Origin: Cryptomeria japonica
Taxonomy: Eukaryota; Streptophyta; Pinopsida; Cupressales; Cupressaceae
Assembly (NCBI RefSeq): GCF_030272615.1
Contig: NC_081414.1
Location: forward strand, 779,630,119-779,694,118
Direction: 5' to 3'
DNA length: 64,000 nt
Below the pieces are notes generated by a model. It saw only the letters and a program-made list of their open reading frames with translations, had not been told where the DNA came from and ran no database searches. The position numbers and the translations under genes are program-made. Shown here piece by piece: positions 1-9,837 of this stretch; position 1 is the first letter of the stretch, and the number at the start of each line of letters is the position of its first letter.

Positions 1-766
1 ATGAAAACAACATGAAATCATACCCAACCCCAAGGGAGGGGTACAAGCCAATCTTCAGTCGGTAATCCCCTATTGCTCTTCAATGTCTTCAAAGCCCTAA
101 ATGAATGAATGAAATTGATGAATGCTTGATGGATGGATGTTGAATGTTGTTGAAGTCTTCAAAGATCTGCTCTTTCACTACATAGAAGGTCCCTTGAAAC
201 CAAAAAATCCCGATCCCTTCAAATGAAGAAAGAGAGCTCTTATATATGAAACCCTAGGTCTTAATTTCAACTTTTGGCTGACCTAGACATTGAATCTCCT
301 GCCAATTTCTTGGGGTTAAGCTTTATTTTATGATTGGGTCACGCTCCTAAAATTTCAGGAAAAATGTCCGGGACCATGTGCACTCCGGGAGCCATGGTCC
401 CGACAACTTTTCACCAAATTTTCAGGGCCATCGGATATGATGATTTTAGAGAGAATCCCGAAGTTACAGGTGATTTCGAGATCTTTTGACCCCCGAAATC
501 AAGCCCCCAAGTTCAAAATAGGACCTAATTAGGGTTTTTGATTAAATGATGTATTGGAAGAATAAAGTGAAAAGGGCACACTTTAATTAAATGGCCCAAC
601 TTTATGATGTAGGAGATGATAAAATAGAACCTTAGACCTAATTAATTTAATTAATTAAGTGCTAAAGGGGAAATGTAATGCAAAATGCATAATGCGCCAA
701 GGCGGGTGCTAAACTAGGTGTGAAATTGTACCACCCTAGCAAGTGCGTACAATTTATGATGCTACA
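1..766 (-). repeat. T1 3' LTR (partial)
   Basis: Direct repeat of 6999-7762. On the minus strand it begins TGTAGCATC right after the polypurine tract. A minus-strand TATA (TATATAAGAG) lies at 238-247. About 880 bp of this LTR fall outside the window. Confidence 0.88.
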
Positions 767-781
767 TTTAGACCCCACTTT
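767..781 (-). other. T1 polypurine tract
   Basis: The minus strand reads AAAGTGGGGTCTAAA directly before the TG of the 3' LTR. This is the expected position and composition for a plus-strand primer. Confidence 0.8.
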
Positions 782-1265
782 AGCTGTCATATGAACACTA
801 CGTGCATATGCAAGGTAAAGTACAAAAAAGTAAACATTATTTGAAAAAGGATATATCCATAAGTCTGTCGAACGAAGCCCCCAGCGGTATCTGCAGTACA
901 CAGTTAGGAACCGCACCCTACAAAACACACGTTAGATCACAAAATCACCTAGTGCTTACTAAGGAAGGTGATGAAAATTCGAGGGTAGCTATATGCCCCC
1001 CCTTGTTTCGGCTTGCTAATTTTAGTGAGTTGAAATAGGGTATCATGTTTACCACTTCGAATTGTTAAAGAATATTGATGACAAATGCTCACAAGAAGAT
1101 TTGATATGAGATCAAAAACTAATGGAGAATCATTTGGTAGGAAATTGGACTAAATCTCAATTCCAACACAACAAAGAGGGTGAGGATTTGAGAGTTCTCT
1201 AACACAAGATGGAAACAAAATGCAAAGAGAAGAAAAGAAAGGAAAAAAGAATGAATACACACATT

Positions 1266-1640
1266 GGTGATCCATGAGAAGAATAGTGAGAGAGAAAACA
1301 TGGACTTCTCGCCCCTAGATCTTGTCTAGGTGATCCATGGGAAAAAGGACATGGAAAACTAGCCCCTAGAGTCTGTCTAGGTGATCCATGTAAGGGAGGA
1401 GAGTGAGAAAGTCTAGCCTTATGCCGCTAGTTCCACTCAACCTCGTGCATGTGTGTGTAAGGGAGGTTAGAAGAACCTCATAGGAGTCTATGCCCGAGAA
1501 TGCTACGACGTGTATATGTATAGTACAAAAGCGTGACATCTCGCTCTAAGAGTCTGTGCTCTGGTTCTGAGAATAATCACCTTGCATAAAAGAAAAATGG
1601 AGACATCTCGCTCTAAGAGTCTGTGCTCTGGTTCTGAGAA
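1266..1640. repeat. Short tandem repeats in T1 3' untranslated region
   Basis: Two repeat sets. A ~40-bp unit ending GTCTAGGTGATCCATG occurs at 1301-1340 and 1351-1390 (period 50), with a partial copy from 1266. A 39-bp unit starting GACATCTCGCTCTAAGAG occurs at 1535-1573 and 1602-1640 (period 67). Neither codes for anything recognisable. The rest of 767-2587 shows no feature. Confidence 0.8.
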
Positions 1641-2587
1641 TGACCCATTGCTCAAAAAGTGTAATGTTTATGTCATAAGTAAAGTAGAACAAGGATACCT
1701 ACCTTCATCACAAAAGAAGATACCCCAAAAAATGCAACAATGTCATAGATCCAAGCAAGAGAGTTTTGCACTCTTTAAGCAAGGATAAGATAGTTGAAAA
1801 GGGATATCTTGTAGTATGTGTAAAGGAGATCCTTAGAGGAGAAGAGATCTTTGTACAAAAGACACCTATCCCTGAGAGGAATTGTTTTAGACAAATATAA
1901 CATCTTCTAGAATAAGACAAAGAAGAGAATAAGAATGCAATACTTCCTTCTTTTGCGAGGTGAAAGTGATTCTTAATGAAGGATGACGCTCTTTTTAACC
2001 CAATTGGGAGAGTGAATTCATTATGGATGTATTTTACCAAGTGCAAAAGAGGTTGTAGTCAAGGACTTACACCTCTTGTAAGAGAGAATCCTTGAACAAA
2101 CAACAACAAATGCATACAAGGAATAACATCAAATAATAAAGTTCACACCATCCATGAAATAGGAAAAAGTGGATCCTTACATAAAAATAAGGAAAGATCA
2201 TTGCCTCCCAAGGATAAGGTCAATGAGAAGGACTTACTCAATCTTCCAGGGAGAGATTTAGACATGAACAAAATGTACTACATACTCACATGAGTTAATG
2301 CAAGCCATACATTAGTGTAAAAATGCTCCTCACAAGAAGTGGGTAGGATAAGAAAGAGAATACACATCTTCTCCCATATCTAAGAAAAGAGAATTCTAAA
2401 GAAAAGATGATCAATATTTCCACACTATTACCCCATAGGAACAAGAGATAACATAGAAAAATTAGGCTATTATGTTGCTTCAAAAATATGATTGCACTTG
2501 AAATTGTACCATCATGAATGACAATGAGCCCCCAGTAAATGAGCTACCAATGTCACATAATGATGAGCAACATAATAGCCATTAATG

Positions 2588-5500
2588 CTATTTAAAGAAA
2601 TGATAGACTAAATGAGGTATTTGAATATGACATGCTGAATGCTCAACTATAAGTGAGATCAAAAACATGTATAAAATGATAAAAATTGAAGGACAGTTAC
2701 GAGAAATCTTAGAAGAAAGATGAGTGTAATTTATTAGAGCCTTATCCCTGGAGGAAAGAAATTTATGATGAATAGGAGATAAAGATTCATAAGTGGATTT
2801 AGAAATTTGAGGGGAGTCATAAAGAGATTTGTTCATCGCCAAGATTTCCTTATGAGGGGAATGAGAGTTGATAGAAGTAGAAGATGATTTAGTTGAAGTG
2901 AGATCATCATCACTACTAAATATAGCATTCACACTAAGAGATGGTCTTTTAGATGCTTTGGTGGGCTTAGAAAGATTATATCCAAGTCCAAATGAATATT
3001 CATGCATGTTATGTTCTAAAGGAACTTTAATTCCTTGTTCATTTGCGCCACAACCATTTCCACTATAGCCACTCTTAGCCAAAATATGGAAACCACGACC
3101 ATAACAATTAGCCATTTCAGAAAGAAAAGGTGGTTTTTCATAAGACAAAGAATCAAATCCTTCAAAATTAGAGGTGTGAGGAGAAGAAGTTTGAGAAGCC
3201 GCCACAAAATTATTGCTCATAGGTTCAGGTAAGACTGATTGATCTTTAGTTTCTTCCTTCTTTTTAACTTTAAGCTCTCTAGGAGGAACCCTATACTCAC
3301 CTACAAAGGTGGGATTGAAATCAAGAGATCCCCAATCATCTTCTGTGAGAACCTTCTCAGGATCCAAAGCGTCTTCATGTGTAGATTCAAGTTGAGAAGA
3401 ATCTTCTTCAGGAACTTTAGACTCATCCAAAGAATTTTGATTATCAGAGGGTAATGATTCATCCATAGGTATCTTGTTTAACGAGTCATCACTAGAAGAG
3501 GAAGGCTTAGAAGAACTCCCTTTGGAAGTAGATGTTTGCAAACAAGCTTGAAAATTAGTATCACCTATGAAGGTATATGTCTTATTATTATAAATAAATT
3601 TAACTTGTCTATGCATTGTAGAGGGGACAGCATGCATACTGTGAATCCAAGGTCTCCCTAATAACAAGTTGTATGTTAGATTTCCCGACATAACATGGAT
3701 AGGAGTAGGCAAAGTAATAGGTCCCACTGTGTCGGGTAAGGTGATAATACCTAATGAAGACTTAGCCACATTATCAAAGCCTCGAATAGGACGAGAGTCA
3801 GGCTCAATAAGGGATGTATCCACATTCATCTTATGCAATAGATTAATGCTACACACATTAAGGCCAGAACCATTATCTATCAGTGTTCGTCTTATAGCAG
3901 TGTCATTTATGATAACCACAATCATCAAGGGATGATATTGATGTTGAATTTCACTAGTAGGCAACTCATCTTGAGTAAACACAATTTGAGCTTTAGGATT
4001 CATCACAGAGTTAACCAAAGACACTATATTACTAGATGTATTAGGTGGAGGAACATTCAAACCTTTCAAGGCATCTTGTAACATTCCATGATGAGTGGAA
4101 GAAGTTTGGATCAAATCCCAAAGGGATATCTTAGCAGGGGTAGCTTTAAGTTGTTCTATGAGATCATATTCCTTACTAAGCATTTGTGAAATATGAGGAG
4201 CTTGAGGAAGAATAGGTTGGGAAGGAGGAAGTGAAGTTGGGATAATTGGAGGAGGATTAGGTTGCCTATTATTTCTTGTGTTATAGGTATGAGCAACCGC
4301 ATTATAACTCTCCCTAGTCAGTTGCTTAGCATACTCATAAGGGCTCTTAGTAGAATAACCTCCTTGCACAGTAATAATAGGTTTCTTATGAGTGCAAAAA
4401 GAATCATTAGCATAACCACCTTGAACCACTAAGATAGGCTTATTTAAAGGTTGAGAATTTTGAGAAGGACAAGCACCTTGGACAGTGAAGAGAGGTTTGT
4501 TAGGTGTTTCATTCACATGTATCAAATTGATTGAGGATGGTTTAGAGGAATGAACAAAATTGTTGGAAGAATTATTGATAGTCTTCTCTTGCACTAAAAT
4601 CTCATCACGGATTAAATCAATTTTAGGAGAGAGACAAGGGGTAGGCATTGATGTTCTAGTAGGAAAAGTAATACTAGGAAAGGTAATATCATCCTCTATC
4701 ATCAAAGGATCTACATGGGGAATAAACTCTCTAGGAGAAGGATCAACATTACTCTCTAAAGTCTCACTCTTGAGAGGGAGATATTTGAAAGAGATGTTAA
4801 CCATCTTGCCTTGAACTAGGGTTTCCTTATGAGTAGAACCAAGTTGAGGAGAGGGAGAATAATTGAGATTCAAGGAAGGTGAGAAAATATAAAGGGAGTT
4901 TTCAATCTTGATTTCATCCCCTTTGGCTAGGGTTCTCTCATGGGGTAGAGAATAATCTACACCTTCTTCTAATGGTTCATCCCAAATAGTGAGGTTGTTG
5001 AAAGGAATGTTTGAAGTATTATCAATTTCAGGAGAGAAGATAACATTGTTTATTAATTCCTCCTCCTTAGGAGAGAGAGCATCAATAGATATGTTAAACT
5101 CATCCTCTTTCCTCAAAATATGTTCAATATGATCTTTAAGGGAGAGAGAATTAAGGAAATTGCTTATTATTTCATCTTCTTTCTCTAAGGGATGCTTATG
5201 GGTAAGACAAAATTTAGGAGAAGGGTAAGCATTTATCATTAATTCATCATCTCTAGTTGGAATTTTGTTGGAAAAGGAAATTCCATCACTAGGAAATGTA
5301 GGGATAATGTCATGTTCTTGCACAAAAGGATCCTCATGAAGGGAGTGTTTTTTAGGAGGAACATGAACATATTTCTCCAAAGATTCATGCTTAGGAAGGA
5401 GATCTTTGAAAGAAGTGTTCATAACCTCTTGTTGCACTAACATGCCCCCATTGGAAGGACCAACTTTAGGAGAAAATAAGTCAATATCCATCAATACCTT

Positions 5501-5791
5501 TTCACTTAGAGAGGCATCATGTAGGGAAGGTGAAGTAGCATTAAGAAAGGTGTTTATGATATCATTCTCTTCCTCTAGGATAGCTAAATAGGAAGGGCAC
5601 ATTTTAGGAGAATTGTCAAGATCACTCTTAAAGTCTTCATCCTTAGAGCATGGGAGAGTCTCAAAGGGATTGGTAGCAACTCTTTTCGGCACTAAAATGT
5701 TGTTATAGATGGGGGGAGGTTCTTTAGGAGAAGGAAAAATTGAAACAAGGGAAGCTAACCCATTATCACATCTATGAAATGAATGCATCAT
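2588..5791 (-). CDS. T1 polyprotein: repetitive N-terminus, retropepsin-like protease, G-patch (1067 aa)
   Basis: An uninterrupted 1067-codon frame. Residues 1-430 are hydrophilic with recurring SPK/SPS motifs, and segment ~106-165 is repeated loosely at ~312-368. Residues ~433-480 hold three KP-x3-VQG repeats (VQGA, VQGG, VQGG). Residues ~540-580 resemble the segment before the protease in T2. An aspartic-protease domain follows at ~620-745: LIDNGSG contains the catalytic Asp at 639, and LLGRPWIHSMHAVPS is the conserved plant Ty3/gypsy flap-side motif. A G-patch-like stretch lies at ~895-945 (GYSGNGCGANEQG, GLGYN). No gag capsid, zinc knuckle, RT or integrase is seen. The last ~35 residues include a hydrophobic run that may be read-through. 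The start is the first Met of the frame, 305 bp inside the PBS. The frame is open while T2's is riddled with stops, which suggests recent selection or recent copying. By family knowledge the protease would process a polyprotein; its target here is unknown. Confidence 0.8.
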   Translation of the reverse strand: MMHSFHRCDNGLASLVSIFPSPKEPPPIYNNILVPKRVATNPFETLPCSKDEDFKSDLDNSPKMCPSYLAILEEENDIINTFLNATSPSLHDASLSEKVLMDIDLFSPKVGPSNGGMLVQQEVMNTSFKDLLPKHESLEKYVHVPPKKHSLHEDPFVQEHDIIPTFPSDGISFSNKIPTRDDELMINAYPSPKFCLTHKHPLEKEDEIISNFLNSLSLKDHIEHILRKEDEFNISIDALSPKEEELINNVIFSPEIDNTSNIPFNNLTIWDEPLEEGVDYSLPHERTLAKGDEIKIENSLYIFSPSLNLNYSPSPQLGSTHKETLVQGKMVNISFKYLPLKSETLESNVDPSPREFIPHVDPLMIEDDITFPSITFPTRTSMPTPCLSPKIDLIRDEILVQEKTINNSSNNFVHSSKPSSINLIHVNETPNKPLFTVQGACPSQNSQPLNKPILVVQGGYANDSFCTHKKPIITVQGGYSTKSPYEYAKQLTRESYNAVAHTYNTRNNRQPNPPPIIPTSLPPSQPILPQAPHISQMLSKEYDLIEQLKATPAKISLWDLIQTSSTHHGMLQDALKGLNVPPPNTSSNIVSLVNSVMNPKAQIVFTQDELPTSEIQHQYHPLMIVVIINDTAIRRTLIDNGSGLNVCSINLLHKMNVDTSLIEPDSRPIRGFDNVAKSSLGIITLPDTVGPITLPTPIHVMSGNLTYNLLLGRPWIHSMHAVPSTMHRQVKFIYNNKTYTFIGDTNFQACLQTSTSKGSSSKPSSSSDDSLNKIPMDESLPSDNQNSLDESKVPEEDSSQLESTHEDALDPEKVLTEDDWGSLDFNPTFVGEYRVPPRELKVKKKEETKDQSVLPEPMSNNFVAASQTSSPHTSNFEGFDSLSYEKPPFLSEMANCYGRGFHILAKSGYSGNGCGANEQGIKVPLEHNMHEYSFGLGYNLSKPTKASKRPSLSVNAIFSSDDDLTSTKSSSTSINSHSPHKEILAMNKSLYDSPQISKSTYESLSPIHHKFLSSRDKALINYTHLSSKISRNCPSIFIILYMFLISLIVEHSACHIQIPHLVYHFFK

Positions 5792-6097
5792 GACAACAAT
5801 TTTCCTTTTTCAAATGATAACACATGCAAAATAGAAGGAAATATTTAATTTCAACCAATGCAACCACTTAGAATGTAGATTTAGAAAATGAAATTTATGA
5901 TTCAAATGAGTTCCTAAATCAGATTTGAAATTATTAATCCCAATTAAGCTATTGAAAAATTAAGGTTTTTAGCAAAAATTTCCTCTAGATTTTTGAATCT
6001 TGCAAGAAATTAAAACTTGTAAATAGAAATTTGATTTTGAAATAGCATAAAAATTCAAATTTGAAAACATAAATCAGAATTAGAGAAGATTTTTCGA

Positions 6098-6115
6098 TTC
6101 ACGTCGGGTTCACCA
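6098..6115 (-). other. T1 primer-binding site (tRNA-Trp-like)
   Basis: The minus strand reads TGGTGAACCCGACGTGAA, three bases inside the 5' LTR. The same 18 bases occur at the T2 PBS (49664-49681). The plus-strand reading matches the 3' end of plant tRNA-Trp(CCA) as I remember it, so the tRNA assignment is from memory. Confidence 0.8.
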
Positions 6116-6118
6116 AAA

Positions 6119-7762
6119 TGTGTAGGAGAAAAAGTGACACTAAGCAAACATGCCCTAATCTCACTTTCAACCACACACTTGCGGAATACGAAAGAGCCTA
6201 GAGGTATCACACAATTGGATACTTATTTTTGTGGAAGAGAGAGCCATGGGCTACCTATTAGGATTTCTATTCCTTTGTTGCAATTGAAAGATAAAATGAT
6301 GCAAGTTCAATCCCTAACCCCAAAGTGCAAGTATGAACTAATAACAAGATTGCAGAATTGAACTTAAACAATGGAAAGCTGTAAACACAAGGAAAAGACA
6401 AGAATGTAAATGCATACCTAGTGTTAAAATATGAGTGAAAATGTTCAGAACGGGGACACGGGCGCCACCGTCCTGATTTTGCCCCTGAAACTGCTCCGGA
6501 AACTACTGTTTTGCAACCTGAAAAGCTGTCAAAAATGCTGAAAATTGCTGTCTGACAGAAGGACCAGGGTGCCCAGCGCCCCTGTCGTGGCAGGACCAGG
6601 GCGGCCCATGCCCCTGTCCTGGGTTTCTGCTCTACAATTTGGTGTGTTGTCCCATCTCAGTCTGCTCCCGTTGGATCTGCAACTTGCGGCGTCCTTTGAG
6701 TTAGGAAGTCTGCACTTATATCTGAAAAGGGTTGTAGGGCGGATATATAGGGTTTTGCCTTAGTCAAAGCCCCGCTTTGGTGATTTTCACCTCCACGAAT
6801 AGCCAAGTTGTATTGTAAAAGTAGTGTGTGTGCAGACCTTGTGTGTGTGCAAGATCCTAAAATGCAAGTAAGCAAACTAGAGCAACCTAGAAAGTAAACC
6901 CTAATTGCTTGTAAATGATAATGTAAATGCTCCAAATCAAGATGCAAAGTGATCTAAATCATGGACACAAATGATATAATGAGGCTTATGCAAAGACATG
7001 AAAACAACATGAAATCATACCCAACCCCAAGGGAGGGGTACAAGCCAATCTTCAGTCGGTAATCCCCTATTGCTCTTCAATGTCTTCAAAGCCCTAAATG
7101 AATGAATGAAATTGATGAATGCTTGATGGATGGATGTTGAATGTTGTTGAAGTCTTCAAAGATCTTCTCTTTCACTACATAGAAGGTCCCTTGAAACCAA
7201 AAAATCCCGATCCCTTCAAATGAAGAAAGAGAGCTCTTATATATGAAACCCTAGGTCTTAATTTCAACTTTTGGCTGACCTAGAGATTGAATCTCCCGCC
7301 AATTTCTTGGGGTTAAGCTTTATTTTATGATTGGGTCACGCTCCTAAAATTTTGAGAAAAATGTCCAGGACCATGTGCACTCCGGGCGCCATGGTCCCGA
7401 CAACTTTTCACCAAATTTCAGGGCCATCGGATATGATGATTTTAGAGAGAATCCCGAAGTTACAGGTGATTTCGAGATGTTTTGACCCCCGAAATCAAGC
7501 CCCCAAGTTCAAAATAGGACCTAATTAGGGTTTTTGATTAAATGATGTATTGGAAGAATAAAGTGAAAAGGGCACACTTTAATGAAAGGGCCCAACTTTA
7601 TGATGTAGGAGATGATAAAATAGAACCTTAGACCTAATTAATTTAATTAATTAAGTGCTAAAGGGGAAATGTAATGTAAAATGCAAAATGCGCCAAGGTG
7701 GGTGCTAAACTAGGTGTGAAATTGTACCACCCTAGCAAGTGCGTACAATTTACGACGCTATA
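6119..7762 (-). repeat. T1 5' LTR
   Basis: About 1644 bp, full length. On the minus strand it starts at 7762 (the terminal TG appears mutated to TA) and ends ...CACA next to the PBS. A TATA (TATATAAGAG, minus) lies at ~7236-7245. It contains GC-rich imperfect palindromes at 6454-6473, 6561-6622 and 7368-7397. Small ORFs inside it are not supported as genes. Confidence 0.85.
6454..6622. repeat. GC-rich palindromes and 30-bp tandem repeat in T1 LTR
   Basis: 6454-6473 is an imperfect palindrome around GGGCGCC. 6561-6590 and 6593-6622 are two 30-bp units of the form GGACCAGGG-n8-GCCCCTGTC-n-TGG. A related palindrome (GGACCATG...CATGGTCC) sits at 371-400 and 7368-7397. They stand out in an AT-rich LTR. 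Confidence 0.7.
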
Positions 7763-8310
7763 GGTATATTGTAGGAACTATAGATTATTGGATATTGTAT
7801 TCTACAACGGATGATTTTAAGTTGATTGGATATACAAATAGAAAATTTACAAGGAGTATAGATGATCAAAAAGCACATTCGGATATGTGTTTCATGTTGG
7901 AATAAGAATCGTGGCATGGGCACCCAAGAAACAACCTATAGTGATAATTTCATCCATGGAAGCAGAATATGTAGCCTGAACATTAGCAGGATGTCAAGAA
8001 GTGTGGATGTGAAAAGTCTTAATAGATTTAATGTATGATCAAAAGGAGCCAACAACAATCTATTGTGAAAATAAGTCTACAATTGCATTATAAAAAACTC
8101 ATGTCTTTCATAAAAGGAACAAACATATCAATATGAGATATCACTTTATTTGAGAATTAGTTAATGAAGGGAGTTCAATCTAGAACATTGTAAATCTGAA
8201 AATCAATTAGCAAGCATATTCACAAAGGCTTTAGCTAAAGAGAAATTTGAATATTTAAGAGACAATTTAGGTATTATGAATATTAATGTAATTAATTGTA
8301 AAAATTAGAG
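7762..8310 (+). pseudogene. Ty1/copia RNase H, decayed fragment
   Basis: The C-terminal part of a copia pol polyprotein in which RNase H acts with RT during reverse transcription. Translating across frames gives typical copia RNase H blocks in order: RYIVGTIDYWILYSTTDDF, DDQK, VAWAPKKQPIV, SSMEAEYVA, YCENKSTIAL, KHINMRYHFI, LASIFTKAL and KEKFEYLRDNLG. At least one frameshift (around 7895) and five or more stops break it. It begins exactly at the right end of T1, so T1 inserted into this pol gene and the upstream part lies left of the window. A polypurine tract and LTR of the same element follow immediately. Confidence 0.85.
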
Positions 8311-8315
8311 GGGAG

Positions 8316-8693
8316 TGTAAGAAATATTTGGTAATTTCTAGTAGCTTCCAACACTAATGACCATATTAAATTCTCACACTCATCCACTGATTGTATGAAA
8401 AATCTCCATTTACAAATGTCGATAAGTAAAGGGAAATTCTAGAGACTATTTTAATTAAGTAAAGGGAAATTCTAGAGACTATTGTAAGCAAGTAAAAGGA
8501 AATTCTAGAAATTGTTGTATCTTTTTAAGACCTCTATAAAAGGAGGTCAATGTAATTATTTCAGCAAGTAATAAAAATTTATATTTTTTACTATGCAATA
8601 GCGCTCTATTTTGCTTTCTCCTTCCTATGCCCACTGACATAGTGCCATTAGAGCTTTGTACTGTTTTTCATCTTTTATTACATACATTCAGCA
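8316..8693 (+). repeat. 3' LTR of the decayed copia element
   Basis: It follows a purine tract at 8307-8315 and starts TGTAAGAAATATTTGG. It contains a TATA box (TATAAAAGG, 8535-8543) and ends near ...TTCAGCA. The right edge is a judgement because no partner LTR is visible. Bases 8694-8861, between it and the next element, hold nothing I recognise. Confidence 0.7.
8424..8516 (+). repeat. 33-bp tandem repeat upstream of the copia LTR TATA box
   Basis: Three units beginning AAGTAAAGGGAAATTCTAGA lie at 8424, 8457 and 8490, the third degenerate. They are about 20-110 bp upstream of the TATA box, a place where LTR enhancers are often duplicated. Confidence 0.8.
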
Positions 8694-8861
8694 GTACTGT
8701 GATCTCCAATATATGAACAAACTTAATAACATTATTCATATAATGATTGCATTCGAGTAAGAATGTGAAGAGCCAAAGATATTGGAGGGAAAATACAATG
8801 ACTGTTGGGTTTCAAATCTAACATTATGTTTCTCATTTGAATTTGAGATGTGAAGGGAAAA

Positions 8862-9837
8862 TGAACCTCCTAGAAAAAGCATCTGAGATTAGTATGCACA
8901 TCCATCATCAATTACTAACACACACTGCTATTGTATAAAGTGGAATCAGACACAATTAATTTCCCATATTAACCCTTAGAGGAAAGTGATTGCAATTTAA
9001 GATCTTACTAGATCAAACAACAGTTTCAGTAGCATGCATACATTTACATTCAATAACACAAAATCATAAATAAATAAAAACCCACACTCCAAAACTAGAG
9101 AGCCATTGTAGTATTTAACAACAAAATATAGTTACAATAAAATCTTTAGCCTCTAGGCCTTTACACATGGAAATTTACATCCTTCTCCATCTTGGAGAGA
9201 ATATACCAGCATAACCCCTATAATAATTAACTCTTGTCCTCTCATAAATCAGCTAAGCATTGGGATATATATAGAGCTCAACACAAAGAGTTAGGTGCCC
9301 ATGGTTTCGTAAACTATCTTGAACACCTATGAGGTAAATTGTTTCATAAATAAGATCTTGCTAATCCCATGGCATGTTGCTCATAGCAACTTACAAGGCA
9401 ACAATAACTATCTCATCCATAACAATCATCTTGCCAAATACAATGTAAGTACAACAAAAATTATTATGACTAGGAATAGGCGCCTTCCTTACATCACACC
9501 ACTTGTCAAAAGTGAACTCCACCATAAATGCCAATAGAAAAAACACAACTCCAATACATAATAGAATCTGAAAACCAAGACTCTTTAGTCAACATAGGAA
9601 ATTACTATATTAATTTCCACTCCAACGTAGCATCTTCCAAGTGGTGCCAACTTCCTAGAAAATAAGGAATATGACATCTCATCACCTACCATGTAGGATG
9701 CCACCTCACCAAGAGGTCCTACAAATTGAATGAAAACTTAGGAATTTTATAGCTCAAGCTAAATAAATTAAGAAATAATTAATTAAATAATTCAACATAA
9801 ATTAGGACTCTAAGATTGAGACACCTCAATCCAAACA
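8862..9837 (-). repeat. LARD-like element, 3' LTR
   Basis: 976 bp, aligned along its length with 13348-14364. The polypurine tract adjoins at 9838. Confidence 0.78.

Larger units (their letters stand above)
1..7762 (-). mobile_element. T1: non-autonomous Tat-like Ty3/gypsy LTR element (left end off window)
   Basis: A minus-strand LTR retrotransposon. Bases 1-766 repeat 6999-7762 at roughly 98% identity by eye. The right LTR (6119-7762) is therefore the 5' LTR, and 1-766 is the visible part of the 3' LTR. In element order come the 5' LTR, a PBS (6098-6115), a 305-bp leader, one long ORF (5791-2588), about 1.8 kb of untranslated sequence, a polypurine tract (767-781) and the 3' LTR. The internal region encodes a retropepsin-like protease and a G-patch, but no gag, RT, RNase H or integrase that I can recognise, so the element cannot copy itself alone. 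It is inserted in a copia element whose RNase H resumes at 7762. The left target-site copy lies outside the window. Confidence 0.85.

Noticed and set aside
2588-2690. C-terminal hydrophobic run of the T1 ORF as a transmembrane anchor
   Set aside because: It lies at the very end of the frame in AT-rich sequence where read-through gives hydrophobic residues. No supporting context.
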